Origin: Brucella rhizosphaerae
GTDB taxonomy: Bacteria > Pseudomonadota > Alphaproteobacteria > Rhizobiales > Rhizobiaceae
DNA: 64,000 bases
Direction of reading: 5' to 3'
Assembly: GCF_002252475.1 (NCBI RefSeq)
Contig: NZ_NNRK01000033.1
Coordinates: 124,001 to 188,000, forward strand
The position numbers were made by a program, and so were the translations under genes. This document shows, one piece after another, positions 8,364 to 16,086 of the stretch. Positions within the stretch are counted from its first letter, which is position 1, and each line of letters begins with the position of its first letter. The notes under the pieces are model-generated. The model was not told the DNA's origin and searched no databases. It saw only the letters and a program-made list of their open reading frames with translations.

Positions 8364-9608
8364 GTGATCTTGCGTATTTACATTCAGGTTCTGGCGCTAC
8401 TGTGTGGCACAGCCTTTCTTCTAATGGCCTCCGGTCTCCACGGTCTGCTGCTGCCCTTGCGCGGCGGCCTCGAAGGCTTCTCCGTTGCATCTCTTGGTTT
8501 GCTGGGCACCACCTGGGCGGGCGGCTTTGTCGCGGGCTGCGTATTTGCTCCTCGTCTCGTGCGACGCGTAGGGCACGTACGTGCCTTTGGCTGTTTCGCA
8601 GCCTCGGCAGCCATCATCGCACTTCTGTCCGGCATCTATATTGATGCGATATCATGGATTGTTTTGCGCACTTTCACCGGCTTCTCTATGGCTGGCGCAT
8701 TCATGGTGATCGAAAGCTGGCTTAACGAGCGCGCCACCAATGAATCGCGTGGCAAGATTTTCGGCCTCTATATGATGGTCAACTATGGGGCCACAATGAG
8801 TGGTCAGATGATGGTGGCAAACGGTGATATCCGCAGCGATCATCTGTTCATGATCACCGGCATTCTTTTCTGTCTGGCACTGATTCCCACTGCCATGTCT
8901 ACGGCTGTTAGTCCAAAACCGCTAACCGAGGTCCAGCTTGATCTCAAAGCACTTTACCGCAATTCACCTGCCGCTTTCGTCGGCTGTATCCTGATCGGCA
9001 TTGCAAATGGTGCTTGGGGTACGCTTGGAGCCGTCTTTGGTGCAAAATCCGGCATTTCAACGCCAGAAATCGCATTGATGGTCAGTGTTACCATCGCTGC
9101 TGGCGCTTTGATGCAAATCCCGGTCGGACGCATTTCGGATCTCATTGACCGGCGCTATGTTCTGGCTGGGGTCGCTTCGCTTGCAGCACTCGTCGGACTT
9201 ATGGCCTTCATCATCGGCCCGTCAAACGGCAAGGTCATTATCATCATGACAGGCTGCTATGGCGCGCTTGCCTACGCACTTTATCCTGTCGCCGTTGCCC
9301 ATGCGAATGACCATGCTTCGTCCGAAAGCTTTGTGAAAGTATCCAGCGGCCTGCTGCTGCTTTATGGTTTTGGCACCATGCTTGGGCCATTGCTGGCGGC
9401 AGCCGCAATGGACATTTTCTGGCCATCCGGCCTCTTCGCCATAACTGCTCTCGCCCACATCTCGATCACCGGCTATGCATTGTTCCGTTCTCGCAGACGC
9501 GCTTCAGTACCAAAAGCCGAAAAAGAACAGTTCAAAAGCATGCCATCAGTCAAAAGTGCGACACCTGAAGGCATGAACCTCGACCCAAGAGCGGAAACCG
9601 AAAACTGA
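8364..9608 (+). CDS. MFS transporter, YcaD-like
   Basis: A 414-residue major facilitator with about 12 hydrophobic segments. The pattern RTFTGFSMAGAFMVIESWLNER followed by RGKIFGLYMMVNYGATMSGQ is characteristic of the YcaD-type family. A hydrophilic C-terminal tail (about 390-414) is cytoplasmic. The GTG at 8364 follows CCCGGGAAC; a TTG at 8370 is an alternative. The substrate is unknown. The gene ends beside a degenerate type A repeat and a terminator. Confidence 0.85.
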   Translation: MILRIYIQVLALLCGTAFLLMASGLHGLLLPLRGGLEGFSVASLGLLGTTWAGGFVAGCVFAPRLVRRVGHVRAFGCFAASAAIIALLSGIYIDAISWIVLRTFTGFSMAGAFMVIESWLNERATNESRGKIFGLYMMVNYGATMSGQMMVANGDIRSDHLFMITGILFCLALIPTAMSTAVSPKPLTEVQLDLKALYRNSPAAFVGCILIGIANGAWGTLGAVFGAKSGISTPEIALMVSVTIAAGALMQIPVGRISDLIDRRYVLAGVASLAALVGLMAFIIGPSNGKVIIIMTGCYGALAYALYPVAVAHANDHASSESFVKVSSGLLLLYGFGTMLGPLLAAAAMDIFWPSGLFAITALAHISITGYALFRSRRRASVPKAEKEQFKSMPSVKSATPEGMNLDPRAETEN

Positions 9609-9614
9609 AGCCGA

Positions 9615-9656
9615 ACTCCCAAAAGTGGGAACCGGTTTTGAAAGTCATGCGTAAAA
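9615..9656 (+). repeat. Degenerate type A repeat
   Basis: ACTCCCAAAAGTGGGAACCG followed by GTTTTGAAAGTCATGCG. It keeps the AAAGTGGGAACCGGTTTT core but the outer arms are poor. Confidence 0.5.
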
Positions 9657-9693
9657 AAAGCAGATGAAACAAGTTTGACGGATACCCAACACA

Positions 9694-9719
9694 AAAAGCA
9701 GCGAATGATCGCTGCTTTT
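9694..9719 (+). terminator. Terminator downstream of the MFS gene
   Basis: AAAAGCAGCG, loop AATGAT, CGCTGCTTTT: 10-bp arms ending in a T-run. Confidence 0.8.
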
Positions 9720-9995
9720 CAAAGCGCTGTTAAATTGATCTAATATTTGGTGTGTGATGCTCGGCGGCTGACGCACAGCCGCCAACATCTTCAACAGTAC
9801 CATCCTATTGGCCGTCACCAATGGCGATTGCGTACTGCTCATGAAACTTCCGGATTTCAAAACGAACGCCGAAAGCGACGAGTTTTGGGCACATTCGAAA
9901 GCGTAAAATGGCTTTCGGCAGATATGTGATGATCCAAAACGTAAGGTGCCGATCTCATTCAGTCAGATCGAGGTGCACCCCTATGACGGGCTATT
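9720..9995. other. Gene-free interval with a coding-like fragment and a hairpin
   Basis: About 275 bp. The frame 9772-9906 on the plus strand is open and has chromosomal-looking codon use (…TILLAVTNGDCVLLMKLPDF…) but has no upstream start codon; it may be a gene remnant. At 9940-9975 imperfect arms (GGTGC-CGATCT and AGATCG…GCACC) could end the ydcH-like minus-strand gene. Nothing else is supported. Confidence 0.4.
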
Positions 9996-10175
9996 TTAAT
10001 GTCGAGTGACTTGGATTCTCAGTTTCTCGATCTGCTCCTTGAGCACGAGCTTTTTGCGCTTGAGGGATGCTACGTGAAGATTGTCCATTGCCGGTGACGC
10101 CATGGCATCGGAAATTTCCTGCTCCAGAGCGCCGTGCTTTTTTTCGAGCGTGGCAAGATGGGACTCGATAGCCAT
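9996..10175 (-). CDS. YdcH/DUF465 family small protein (copy 1)
   Basis: A 59-residue protein, AIESHLATLEKKHGALEQEI… ending LKRKKLVLKEQIEKLR, which is the YdcH (DUF465) pattern: an antiparallel helical hairpin with the L-K-[RK]-x-K-L-x-L-K-[DE]-x-I motif. Three consecutive ATG codons (10181, 10178, 10175) follow AAAGGAGAA; spacing favours the second or third, and I use 10175. Function is unknown. A second family member diverges from it 340 bp away. Confidence 0.75.
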   Translation of the reverse strand: MAIESHLATLEKKHGALEQEISDAMASPAMDNLHVASLKRKKLVLKEQIEKLRIQVTRH

Positions 10176-10518
10176 CATCATTTCTCCTTTGATTGATTTC
10201 CCAAAGGACGAAGCCGTGCGTGAAGTACCTGCCAACCGCCAAGCTTCATCCGCTCACACTGCGCAAATACCCAAAATACTCCTGTTTTTTCGGGCCAGTT
10301 ACGCAGTCCCGACTGTCATGAACCGCAGCTCGTTGACAGCCGCCCATGACAGAACCATGACACTTTGGCATGAGTGAGGTCGAAAGTCGAATTTGTCGTG
10401 GTAGCATTTTCCAATCACGAAAAATGTGATAAGGGCTTCTCTCGAAACGGGTCTGTGCCGCGCTGGGCCGCGCTGGTACGGCCCGTAATCTTATTCTGAA
10501 CAATACGGGGCAAACCGC
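10176..10518. other. Divergent intergenic region between two ydcH-like genes
   Basis: About 340 bp carrying the promoters of two divergent genes. I could not fix a convincing -35/-10 pair on either strand. A GC-rich direct repeat (GCCGCGCTGG, GCCGCGCTGG) occurs at 10457-10478. No additional gene is supported. Confidence 0.4.
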
Positions 10519-10722
10519 ATGTCCGATCAGGAACAGGCCGAAATCAGATTGGCCGTCGCACGTCTGAAACAGGAACACGCGGATTTCGATGCAGCCATCA
10601 ATGCCATGATGACAGTCGGCTGTGATCAATTGCGTATCCAGCGCATGAAAAAGAAAAAACTCGCCATCAAAGACAAGCTTCAGGACATGGAAGATCATGT
10701 CATTCCTGACATCATCGCCTGA
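10519..10722 (+). CDS. YdcH/DUF465 family small protein (copy 2)
   Basis: A 67-residue helical protein: MSDQEQAEIRLAVARLKQEH, then DQLRIQRMKKKKLAIKDKL and DMEDHVIPDI. The basic RIQRMKKKKLAIKDKL segment and the distal acidic/IPDI end match the YdcH family. It is a paralogue rather than a repeat of copy 1, with different spacing and N terminus. A terminator follows, so it is a single-gene unit upstream of purE. Confidence 0.8.
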   Translation: MSDQEQAEIRLAVARLKQEHADFDAAINAMMTVGCDQLRIQRMKKKKLAIKDKLQDMEDHVIPDIIA

Positions 10723-10745
10723 CCGTCAGATAACAAAGAGTTTTT

Positions 10746-10764
10746 AGCCGGGGTCCGCCCGGCT
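10746..10764 (+). terminator. Terminator between the ydcH-like gene and purE
   Basis: AGCCGGG, GTCCG, CCCGGCT followed by TTGTTTTT. Confidence 0.8.
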
Positions 10765-10816
10765 TTGTTTTTACTACACCAACGACCAAACTATGGAAGC
10801 GGAGCAGGAAGGATCA

Positions 10817-11311
10817 ATGAGCGTGAGTGCAGACGTCGCCATCATAATGGGTAGCCAGTCCGATTGGGAAACCATGCGCCATGCAGCAGACACACTGGAG
10901 GCTCTCGGAATTTCCTTTGACGCCCGTATCGTCTCTGCACATCGCACGCCAGATCGCCTCGTCGCTTTCGCAAAAGGCGCGAAGGCCGAAGGTTTCAAGG
11001 TGGTGATAGCTGGTGCAGGTGGTGCAGCCCACCTTCCAGGCATGGCTGCAGCCATGACATCTCTACCGGTTTTCGGCGTCCCCGTACAATCCAAAGCTCT
11101 TTCAGGGCAAGACTCGCTTTTATCGATCGTCCAGATGCCAGCAGGCATTCCCGTCGGCACTCTGGCTATTGGCCGTGCTGGCGCAGTGAATGCAGCCCTT
11201 CTCTCCGCAGCCGTTCTCGCACTTTATGACGATGCGCTCGCAGCACGTCTGGATGAATGGCGCACAGCGCAGACTGAAAGCGTTGCAGAACGCCCGTCCG
11301 ACGAGGTCTGA
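10817..11311 (+). CDS. purE: N5-carboxyaminoimidazole ribonucleotide mutase
   Basis: A 164-residue class I PurE that converts N5-CAIR to CAIR in de novo purine synthesis, in the cytosol. Motifs: [12 protein letters not shown] at 9-20, SAHRTPDR near 46-53 with the catalytic histidine, and [11 protein letters not shown] near 73-83. The ATG at 10817 follows GGAAGGA; the upstream in-frame ATG (10793) contains the ribosome site itself. purK starts 1 bp after the purE stop, so the two enzymes of the bicarbonate-dependent route are made together. Confidence 0.97.
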   Translation: MSVSADVAIIMGSQSDWETMRHAADTLEALGISFDARIVSAHRTPDRLVAFAKGAKAEGFKVVIAGAGGAAHLPGMAAAMTSLPVFGVPVQSKALSGQDSLLSIVQMPAGIPVGTLAIGRAGAVNAALLSAAVLALYDDALAARLDEWRTAQTESVAERPSDEV

Positions 11312-11312
11312 T

Positions 11313-12413
11313 ATGGCAAATTCAGCACTTGAAACCGGTCTGAAAGCCGGATCGACAATAGGCATTATAGGCGGCGGTCAGCTCGGACGTATGCTTGCCA
11401 TGGCAGCTGCACGTCTCGGATATGAAACCGTTGTTCTGGAGCCACAGGCGGATTGCCCGGCAGCACAAGTGGCAAATCGCCAGATTGTAGCCGCCTATGA
11501 TGATCCAGCCGCGCTCGCAGAGCTTGCAGCGGTTTCTGACGTCATTACATATGAATTTGAGAATGTGCCGGTCAGGGCCGCAGACAAGCTTGCCGAAACA
11601 GCGCTCGTCCTGCCACCACCTGCAGCGCTTGAAATCTCGCAGGATCGCTTTACCGAAAAGCAGTTCCTCAATGAAAGCGACATCGAAACCGCTCCATGGC
11701 GTCTGGTTGATGATCAAGAATCACTGATCGCAGCTCTTGGTGCACTTGGCGAACGTGGCATCCTGAAAACTCGTCGTCTGGGTTATGATGGCAAGGGACA
11801 AGTTCGCCTGACCTCGCTCAACGAAGGCGAAGCCCGCACTGCACTTGAAACGATCAAGCACGCGCCTGCGATCCTTGAAGGCTTTATTGCCTTTGAACGT
11901 GAGGTTTCGGTCATTGCAGCCCGCGACCGTCGGGGGAATGTTGCGATTTTCGATATCGCCGAAAATGTCCACAAGGACGGCATTCTTGCAACCTCCAGCG
12001 TTCCGGCAGCCATCTCATCAAAGACCGCAGAGGCAGCCAGCAAGGCCGCCGAGAAGCTTTTGCATGCTCTCGACTACGTCGGTGTACTCGGCCTCGAATT
12101 CTTCGTTCTCGCGGACGGCACCCTGCTTGCCAATGAGTTTGCGCCACGCGTGCATAATTCCGGTCACTGGACAGAGGCCGCTTGCGCCATTTCTCAATTT
12201 GAGCAGCACATTCGCGCAGTCACAGGCCTTCCGCTTGGTGATACGGTTCGCCATTCAGACTGCGTGATGGAGAATCTGATCGGCGATGATGTTGAGCAGG
12301 TGCCAGCGATTCTCGCAGAATCAAATGCGGTGCTGCATCTCTACGGCAAAAAGGAAGCTCACCCGGGCCGCAAAATGGGTCATGTGACCCGCATAAAGCC
12401 CCGCGCAAGCTAA
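11313..12413 (+). CDS. purK: N5-carboxyaminoimidazole ribonucleotide synthase
   Basis: A 366-residue ATP-grasp enzyme that makes N5-CAIR from AIR, bicarbonate and ATP, the substrate of PurE. N terminus IGIIGGGQLGRMLAMAA; ATP-grasp features ILKTRRLGYDGKGQ, EGFIAFEREVSVIAAR, and the metal-site strand EFAPRVHNSGHWT near 275. The ATG at 11313 follows GAGG within the end of purE, giving translational coupling. Downstream lie several stem-loops and then rpmJ. Confidence 0.97.
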   Translation: MANSALETGLKAGSTIGIIGGGQLGRMLAMAAARLGYETVVLEPQADCPAAQVANRQIVAAYDDPAALAELAAVSDVITYEFENVPVRAADKLAETALVLPPPAALEISQDRFTEKQFLNESDIETAPWRLVDDQESLIAALGALGERGILKTRRLGYDGKGQVRLTSLNEGEARTALETIKHAPAILEGFIAFEREVSVIAARDRRGNVAIFDIAENVHKDGILATSSVPAAISSKTAEAASKAAEKLLHALDYVGVLGLEFFVLADGTLLANEFAPRVHNSGHWTEAACAISQFEQHIRAVTGLPLGDTVRHSDCVMENLIGDDVEQVPAILAESNAVLHLYGKKEAHPGRKMGHVTRIKPRAS

Positions 12414-12600
12414 GCATTACAGAGGAATCCATCAGATTCCCCTGTTAACAGGCCCCTGCGGCAAGATTTTCCGAACAGAGCTTCGTGAATCTGCCGCGCG
12501 GGAGTTGACATTTGGCTGGAATATTGTGTATTTCGGCCAACCCTTCGGGCAGGAATACTGCCTGTAACCAATTGGCGCCTTGGGCGCCTGTTTTTATGCA
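12414..12600 (+). promoter_or_regulatory. Structured region between purK and rpmJ
   Basis: Consecutive inverted repeats: 12419-12429/12435-12445 (ACAGAGGAATC / GATTCCCCTGT, one mismatch); palindrome CCTGTTAACAGG at 12441-12452; a long imperfect stem 12453-12471/12487-12502 (GCGGCA / TGCCGC core); and GGCGCC at 12574 and 12583 followed by TGTTTTTA, which looks like an intrinsic terminator. TTGACA at 12505-12510 with TATTTC 18 bp later could be a promoter. It may hold a purK terminator plus an rpmJ leader or a small RNA. Confidence 0.5.
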
Positions 12601-12648
12601 GCCCGGCGGCATGTCCTGTCGATGGGCCAACCAAGACCGGTGATTGAC

Positions 12649-12774
12649 ATGAAGATCAAGAATTCGCTCAAGGCGCTCAAGGCTCGTCATCGTGACTGCC
12701 AGCTCGTTCGCCGCAAAGGCCGCGTTTACATCATCAATAAGACTGCTCCGCGCTTCAAGGCTCGTCAGGGCTAA
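12649..12774 (+). CDS. rpmJ: Large-subunit ribosomal protein bL36 (zinc-free type)
   Basis: A 41-residue protein, [20 protein letters not shown] then [20 protein letters not shown] and a final G. The length, basic character and KxRQG end match bL36. It has a single cysteine where zinc-ribbon L36 has a C-C-C-H set, so it is the C-minus form. The start at 12649 gives the usual family N terminus; the longer frame at 12580 runs through the terminator-like hairpin and is rejected. The TPR protein gene begins shortly after. Confidence 0.9.
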   Translation: MKIKNSLKALKARHRDCQLVRRKGRVYIINKTAPRFKARQG

Positions 12775-12811
12775 TCTTATTTTTGATTTTGCATTTGACG
12801 TTTCGCTACGC

Positions 12812-13504
12812 ATGGTAAAGATTATGCGTATGCGGAACGTTTTTGCACATCTGGGTCACATATCACTTCTATCAGCTTTCGGTGCGGCCTTGCTTGTTGC
12901 AAGCCCTGCCCTCTCTGATACAGAGCCGTCGCTCACAGCTCCTATCCTGCCTGTTCAGGTAGGCAGTGACAGCGCACAAAAGCCACAGCAGGACAAGTCC
13001 GCTCCGGTTGCAGTGCAAACGCCTGAAGAGCGCCTCGACAAGCTTTTTGCTGATCTCAAGCGCACATCCGACGAGACAAAAGCGCGCCGCATCACCGTTC
13101 AGATCAATCAGATCTGGTCGCAATCAGGCAGCGCTACAGTAGATCTTCTCGTGCAATGGGCGAGTAGCGCCATGCTTGAAAAGCGCTACACCTCAGCACT
13201 CGACTTCCTGAATGAAGCCATCGCAATCGATCCGGACTATGCTGAGGCATGGAACCGTCGCGCGACTGTCTATTACCTGCGTAACGACTATGCCCACGCC
13301 ATGTACGACATCAATCGTACGTTGGAGCTTGAACCGCGCCATTATGGTGCGCTCACCGGCATGGCCGAGATTCTGCGCGCACGCGGCCTGAAAGAACAGG
13401 CAATGCGTGCCTATGAACAGGCGCTGCAGATCAATCCAATGATGCGTGACGCGCAGAAGAGTTTCTTCGACCTCACCGAAGAACTGAGCGACACCCGTAC
13501 CTGA
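12812..13504 (+). CDS. Secreted/periplasmic TPR-repeat protein
   Basis: A 230-residue protein with an N-terminal signal-like segment (basic MVKIMRMRN, hydrophobic ISLLSAFGAALLVASPALS, likely cleavage after ALS), a Pro/Gln-rich linker, then at least three TPR units (residues 130-225): KRYTSALDFLNEAIAIDPDY, AEAWNRRATVYYLRNDYAHAM and EQAMRAYEQALQINPMM. TPRs mediate protein-protein contacts; the partner is unknown. Start candidates are 12812, 12824 and 12830, none with a strong ribosome site. The gene ends at a strong terminator. Confidence 0.8.
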   Translation: MVKIMRMRNVFAHLGHISLLSAFGAALLVASPALSDTEPSLTAPILPVQVGSDSAQKPQQDKSAPVAVQTPEERLDKLFADLKRTSDETKARRITVQINQIWSQSGSATVDLLVQWASSAMLEKRYTSALDFLNEAIAIDPDYAEAWNRRATVYYLRNDYAHAMYDINRTLELEPRHYGALTGMAEILRARGLKEQAMRAYEQALQINPMMRDAQKSFFDLTEELSDTRT

Positions 13505-13574
13505 TTCCTTTTGCAAGACGCTCTCCATCTCTTGATCCTTCGCCAAGCACAGGATGAGAGGGACGCCTTCATTT

Positions 13575-13616
13575 ACAAATAAAAACGCGCCCCGAAAGGA
13601 GCGCGTTTTTATTTGT
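13575..13616. terminator. Strong terminator after the TPR protein gene
   Basis: Sixteen-base perfect arms (ACAAATAAAAACGCGC and its complement) around CCCGAAAGGA, with the T-rich arm on the plus strand. Confidence 0.9.
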
Positions 13617-13703
13617 ATTGATGAAGAGTACCCAAACTGGTTGGAATTCGGGATTATGGTGAGCCGAAAATGATGAGGTTTGAGACCCGGAGCGGAATGT
13701 ACT

Positions 13704-13755
13704 TAGAGCATAATCCGACCGGAGTGAAACGAGGATCGATAAGATTATGCTTCAA
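13704..13755 (+). repeat. Variant palindromic repeat
   Basis: AGAGCATAATCCGACCGGAG…GATAAGATTATGCTTCAA. The outer arms GAGCATAATC/GATTATGCTT differ from type A (GAGCGCATC/GATGCGCTC) by paired changes. Confidence 0.6.
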
Positions 13756-13764
13756 GTTAAAGGC

Positions 13765-13805
13765 TTTAGAGCGCCGATCTGATCAATTCAGATCGGCGCT
13801 CTAAA
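13765..13805 (-). terminator. Probable pykA terminator
   Basis: Perfect 18-bp inverted repeat about 65 bp beyond the pykA stop. No clear T-run follows, so termination strength is uncertain. Confidence 0.6.
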
Positions 13806-13871
13806 ATACGTGAGCACCGGAAGCGCAAAACCACGCCATTTGCAGGCCACCAGAAACCGAATGTCGCCAGT

Positions 13872-15308
13872 TTAAATCGCTGATTGTCCGTCAGCGCCAA
13901 TATAGGCGATGCGCAGCAGGTTCGTTGCGCCAGGCGTTCCGAATGGTACGCCTGCAGTAATGATCAGACGATCTCCGGCTTTGCCAAACTCTTCCTTGAA
14001 TGCGATCTGGCAAGCATGATCAACCATATCTTCCAGATCATGCGCATCCTCTGTGACCACGCAATGCAGACCCCAGACGACCGAAAGACGGCGTGCAGTA
14101 TCGACAACCGGCGAAAGCGCGATGATCGGCGTGCGCGGACGCTCGCGAGCAGCACGAAGACCGGTTGTGCCGGAAGCCGTATAGGTCACGATCGCCGACA
14201 GGTTCAGCGTTTCTGCAATCTGACGAGCAGCGAGCGAAATCGCGTCAGCACCGGTTGGTTCAGGGATCGCACGCTGCGCATCGAGAATGCCTGGATAGGT
14301 TGGCTCGCGCTCAACCTTTTCAGCGATACGATTCATCGTTGCAACAGCTTCGACCGGATACTGGCCAGACGCGGATTCTGCCGAAAGCATGACAGCATCG
14401 GCGCCTTCAAAAACAGCGGTCGCGACGTCTGATACTTCAGCGCGGGTCGGCACCGGTGCTGTGATCATTGATTCGAGCATCTGTGTTGCAACCACAACCG
14501 GCTTACCAGCGCGGCGGGCCTTGCGGATCATCTGCTTTTGAATACCCGGAACACTTTCAAGCGGCATTTCAACGCCAAGATCACCACGAGCGACCATGAT
14601 CGCATCAGAGAGCTCAATGATCTCATCGAGACGTGTCACAGCCTGCGGTTTTTCGATCTTTGACATCAAACCGACTTTGCCGCCGGAAATCTTGCGCGCT
14701 TCGATCAGATCTTCCGGGCGCTGGATGAACGACAGGGCAACCCAGTCGATTTCTTCCTTGAGCACGGCGTCAAAATCCTTGTAGTCTTTTTCCGTCAGCG
14801 CACCGACACCCAGCGTGGTATCTGGCAGGCTCACGCCCTTGCGATCAGAAATGCTTGTGCCAGCGACAACCTTACAGCGGATCGACTTACCGTCAGATGC
14901 TTCGGCAATCAGTTCCAGCTTGCCGTCGTCGATCAACAGACGATGACCTGGCTCTACAGCTTCCAGAATTTCCGGATGCGGAAGATAGACGCGGGTTTCG
15001 TCGCCTGGTTCTTCATTGTTATCGAGCGTGAAGGTCTGACCTGCGACGAGCGCAACCTTGGTATTCCTGAACTTGCCAACGCGCAGCTTAGGACCCTGAA
15101 GATCAGCCAGAATTCCGATAGGACGGCCAAGTTCTTTTTCTACATTACGGATGCGCTGAACAAGCGTGCGCATCGTGTCATGATCGGCATGGCTCATGTT
15201 AATACGGAAGACGTCTGCTCCGGCTTCAAAAAGCTGACGGATGACAGATTCTTCGCCGGACGCCGGGCCGAGTGTGGCGAGAATCTTGACCTTGCGGTTG
15301 CGCTTCAT
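13872..15308 (-). CDS. pykA: Pyruvate kinase
   Basis: A 478-residue pyruvate kinase that makes pyruvate and ATP from PEP and ADP in the cytosol. N-terminal barrel motif KILATLGPASG and RINMSHAD; a B domain near residues 70-170; the metal/K+ active-site segment SKIEKPQA…DAIMVARGDLGVEMP near 225-245; TRAEVSDVATAVFEGADAVMLS (ADP site); the C-terminal allosteric domain from about 345. Its ATG overlaps the stop of the upstream DUF1036 gene (ATGA), indicating translational coupling. Confidence 0.98.
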   Translation of the reverse strand: MKRNRKVKILATLGPASGEESVIRQLFEAGADVFRINMSHADHDTMRTLVQRIRNVEKELGRPIGILADLQGPKLRVGKFRNTKVALVAGQTFTLDNNEEPGDETRVYLPHPEILEAVEPGHRLLIDDGKLELIAEASDGKSIRCKVVAGTSISDRKGVSLPDTTLGVGALTEKDYKDFDAVLKEEIDWVALSFIQRPEDLIEARKISGGKVGLMSKIEKPQAVTRLDEIIELSDAIMVARGDLGVEMPLESVPGIQKQMIRKARRAGKPVVVATQMLESMITAPVPTRAEVSDVATAVFEGADAVMLSAESASGQYPVEAVATMNRIAEKVEREPTYPGILDAQRAIPEPTGADAISLAARQIAETLNLSAIVTYTASGTTGLRAARERPRTPIIALSPVVDTARRLSVVWGLHCVVTEDAHDLEDMVDHACQIAFKEEFGKAGDRLIITAGVPFGTPGATNLLRIAYIGADGQSAI

Positions 15309-15766
15309 TGATTATTAGTTCCTGTAACTGTGGAGTTTTCTAGCGGCGTTTCGTCGGTAAGCTGTACCATCCAGCTCGATTGTTCCCCGGTATCGTATTC
15401 CTGGAAGCCATTGCGCTGGAAACCCCGCGCAAAGCAATCCTGAACACCCGTGATACGGAATTCCTTTTCCGCCACGCACATGTTCAATTTACCATCCCAT
15501 CGACTACTGGTCTGGGAGTCTTCGGCATAGAGATAGTAATAGCGTGACGAGAGCGGACCTTCGAGCAGCGTCTTGCAGGTCGAACCGTCAATATGCCACC
15601 AGCCCTCAGTCACCCATCCTGTCTTGGCTCTATAGCCAATGGCGACACCAACCAGGTTCTGGGTTGAGTTACACACTCGAAAATCAGCACGCGCTTCCAA
15701 AGATGTCATCCCCAGAGTACCGATAAGCACGCTGGAGAACAAACCTAAGAAAAGTGGAAGTCGCAT
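15305..15766 (-). CDS. DUF1036 domain exported protein
   Basis: A 153-residue protein with a signal peptide (MRLPLFLGLFSSVLIGTLGM, cleavage probably after EARA). The mature part, DFRVCNSTQNLVGVAIGYR…GWVTEGWWHIDGSTCKTLL…YYYLYAED, is the DUF1036 pattern with conserved cysteines. Function is unknown; it is presumably periplasmic. The start at 15766 is preceded by AAGGAG, better than 15805. The last 4 bases overlap the pykA start, an unusual operon partner for a glycolytic gene. Confidence 0.88.
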   Translation of the reverse strand: MRLPLFLGLFSSVLIGTLGMTSLEARADFRVCNSTQNLVGVAIGYRAKTGWVTEGWWHIDGSTCKTLLEGPLSSRYYYLYAEDSQTSSRWDGKLNMCVAEKEFRITGVQDCFARGFQRNGFQEYDTGEQSSWMVQLTDETPLENSTVTGTNNQ

Positions 15767-16086
15767 TCGCCGAACTCCTTCAGCCCGCAATCGCTTTTGT
15801 CTCACGCAAGGAAATCCTCTTTCGATCGCTCTCTTTTCGGCAGTTTCGCCTTTGATGTCAACGCAATCCCGGAGAGAACAAATCAGTTACAGCATTTCCA
15901 TTCAAACTGCATAGCGATTTAAGCGGAAAAACGCCCAATTTAAACGATTAGATTGACTCCTTCGTCTCATCCCGGAAACTCCTTCATCGTTCTTTTGAGA
16001 ATGATCGTTGCAATCCAGACTTTCTCATGACAGAGCTGAAACTACTTGCGATTTGTGACAAAAATCTCACCGAAGAAGCCTCTTGC
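15767..16086. other. Divergent intergenic region
   Basis: About 320 bp between the DUF1036 gene (minus) and the formylglutamate amidohydrolase gene (plus). It contains a degenerate repeat near 15891-15935 (CAGCATTTCCATTCAAACTG…AAGCGGAAAAACGCCC). The frame upstream of 16087 is open from an ATG at 16027 but lacks a ribosome site. I see no other gene. Confidence 0.4.

Larger units (their letters stand above)
13617..13871. other. Gene-free interval with a repeat and the pykA terminator
   Basis: At 13704-13755 a third repeat variant, GAGCATAATC…GATTATGCTT, has complementary outer arms. At 13765-13805 a perfect 18-bp stem (TTTAGAGCGCCGATCTGA and its complement, loop TCAAT) lies downstream of pykA on the minus strand. 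No gene is supported. Confidence 0.6.

Noticed and set aside
12414-12600. 6S RNA candidate
   Set aside because: The folded interval near a purine gene recalled ssrS, but I could not build the single-bubble 6S structure, and 6S is normally near zapA/ygfA.
16027-16086. 20-residue N-terminal extension of the formylglutamate amidohydrolase
   Set aside because: No ribosome site before 16027 and the sequence does not resemble the family; the ATG at 16087 is preferred.
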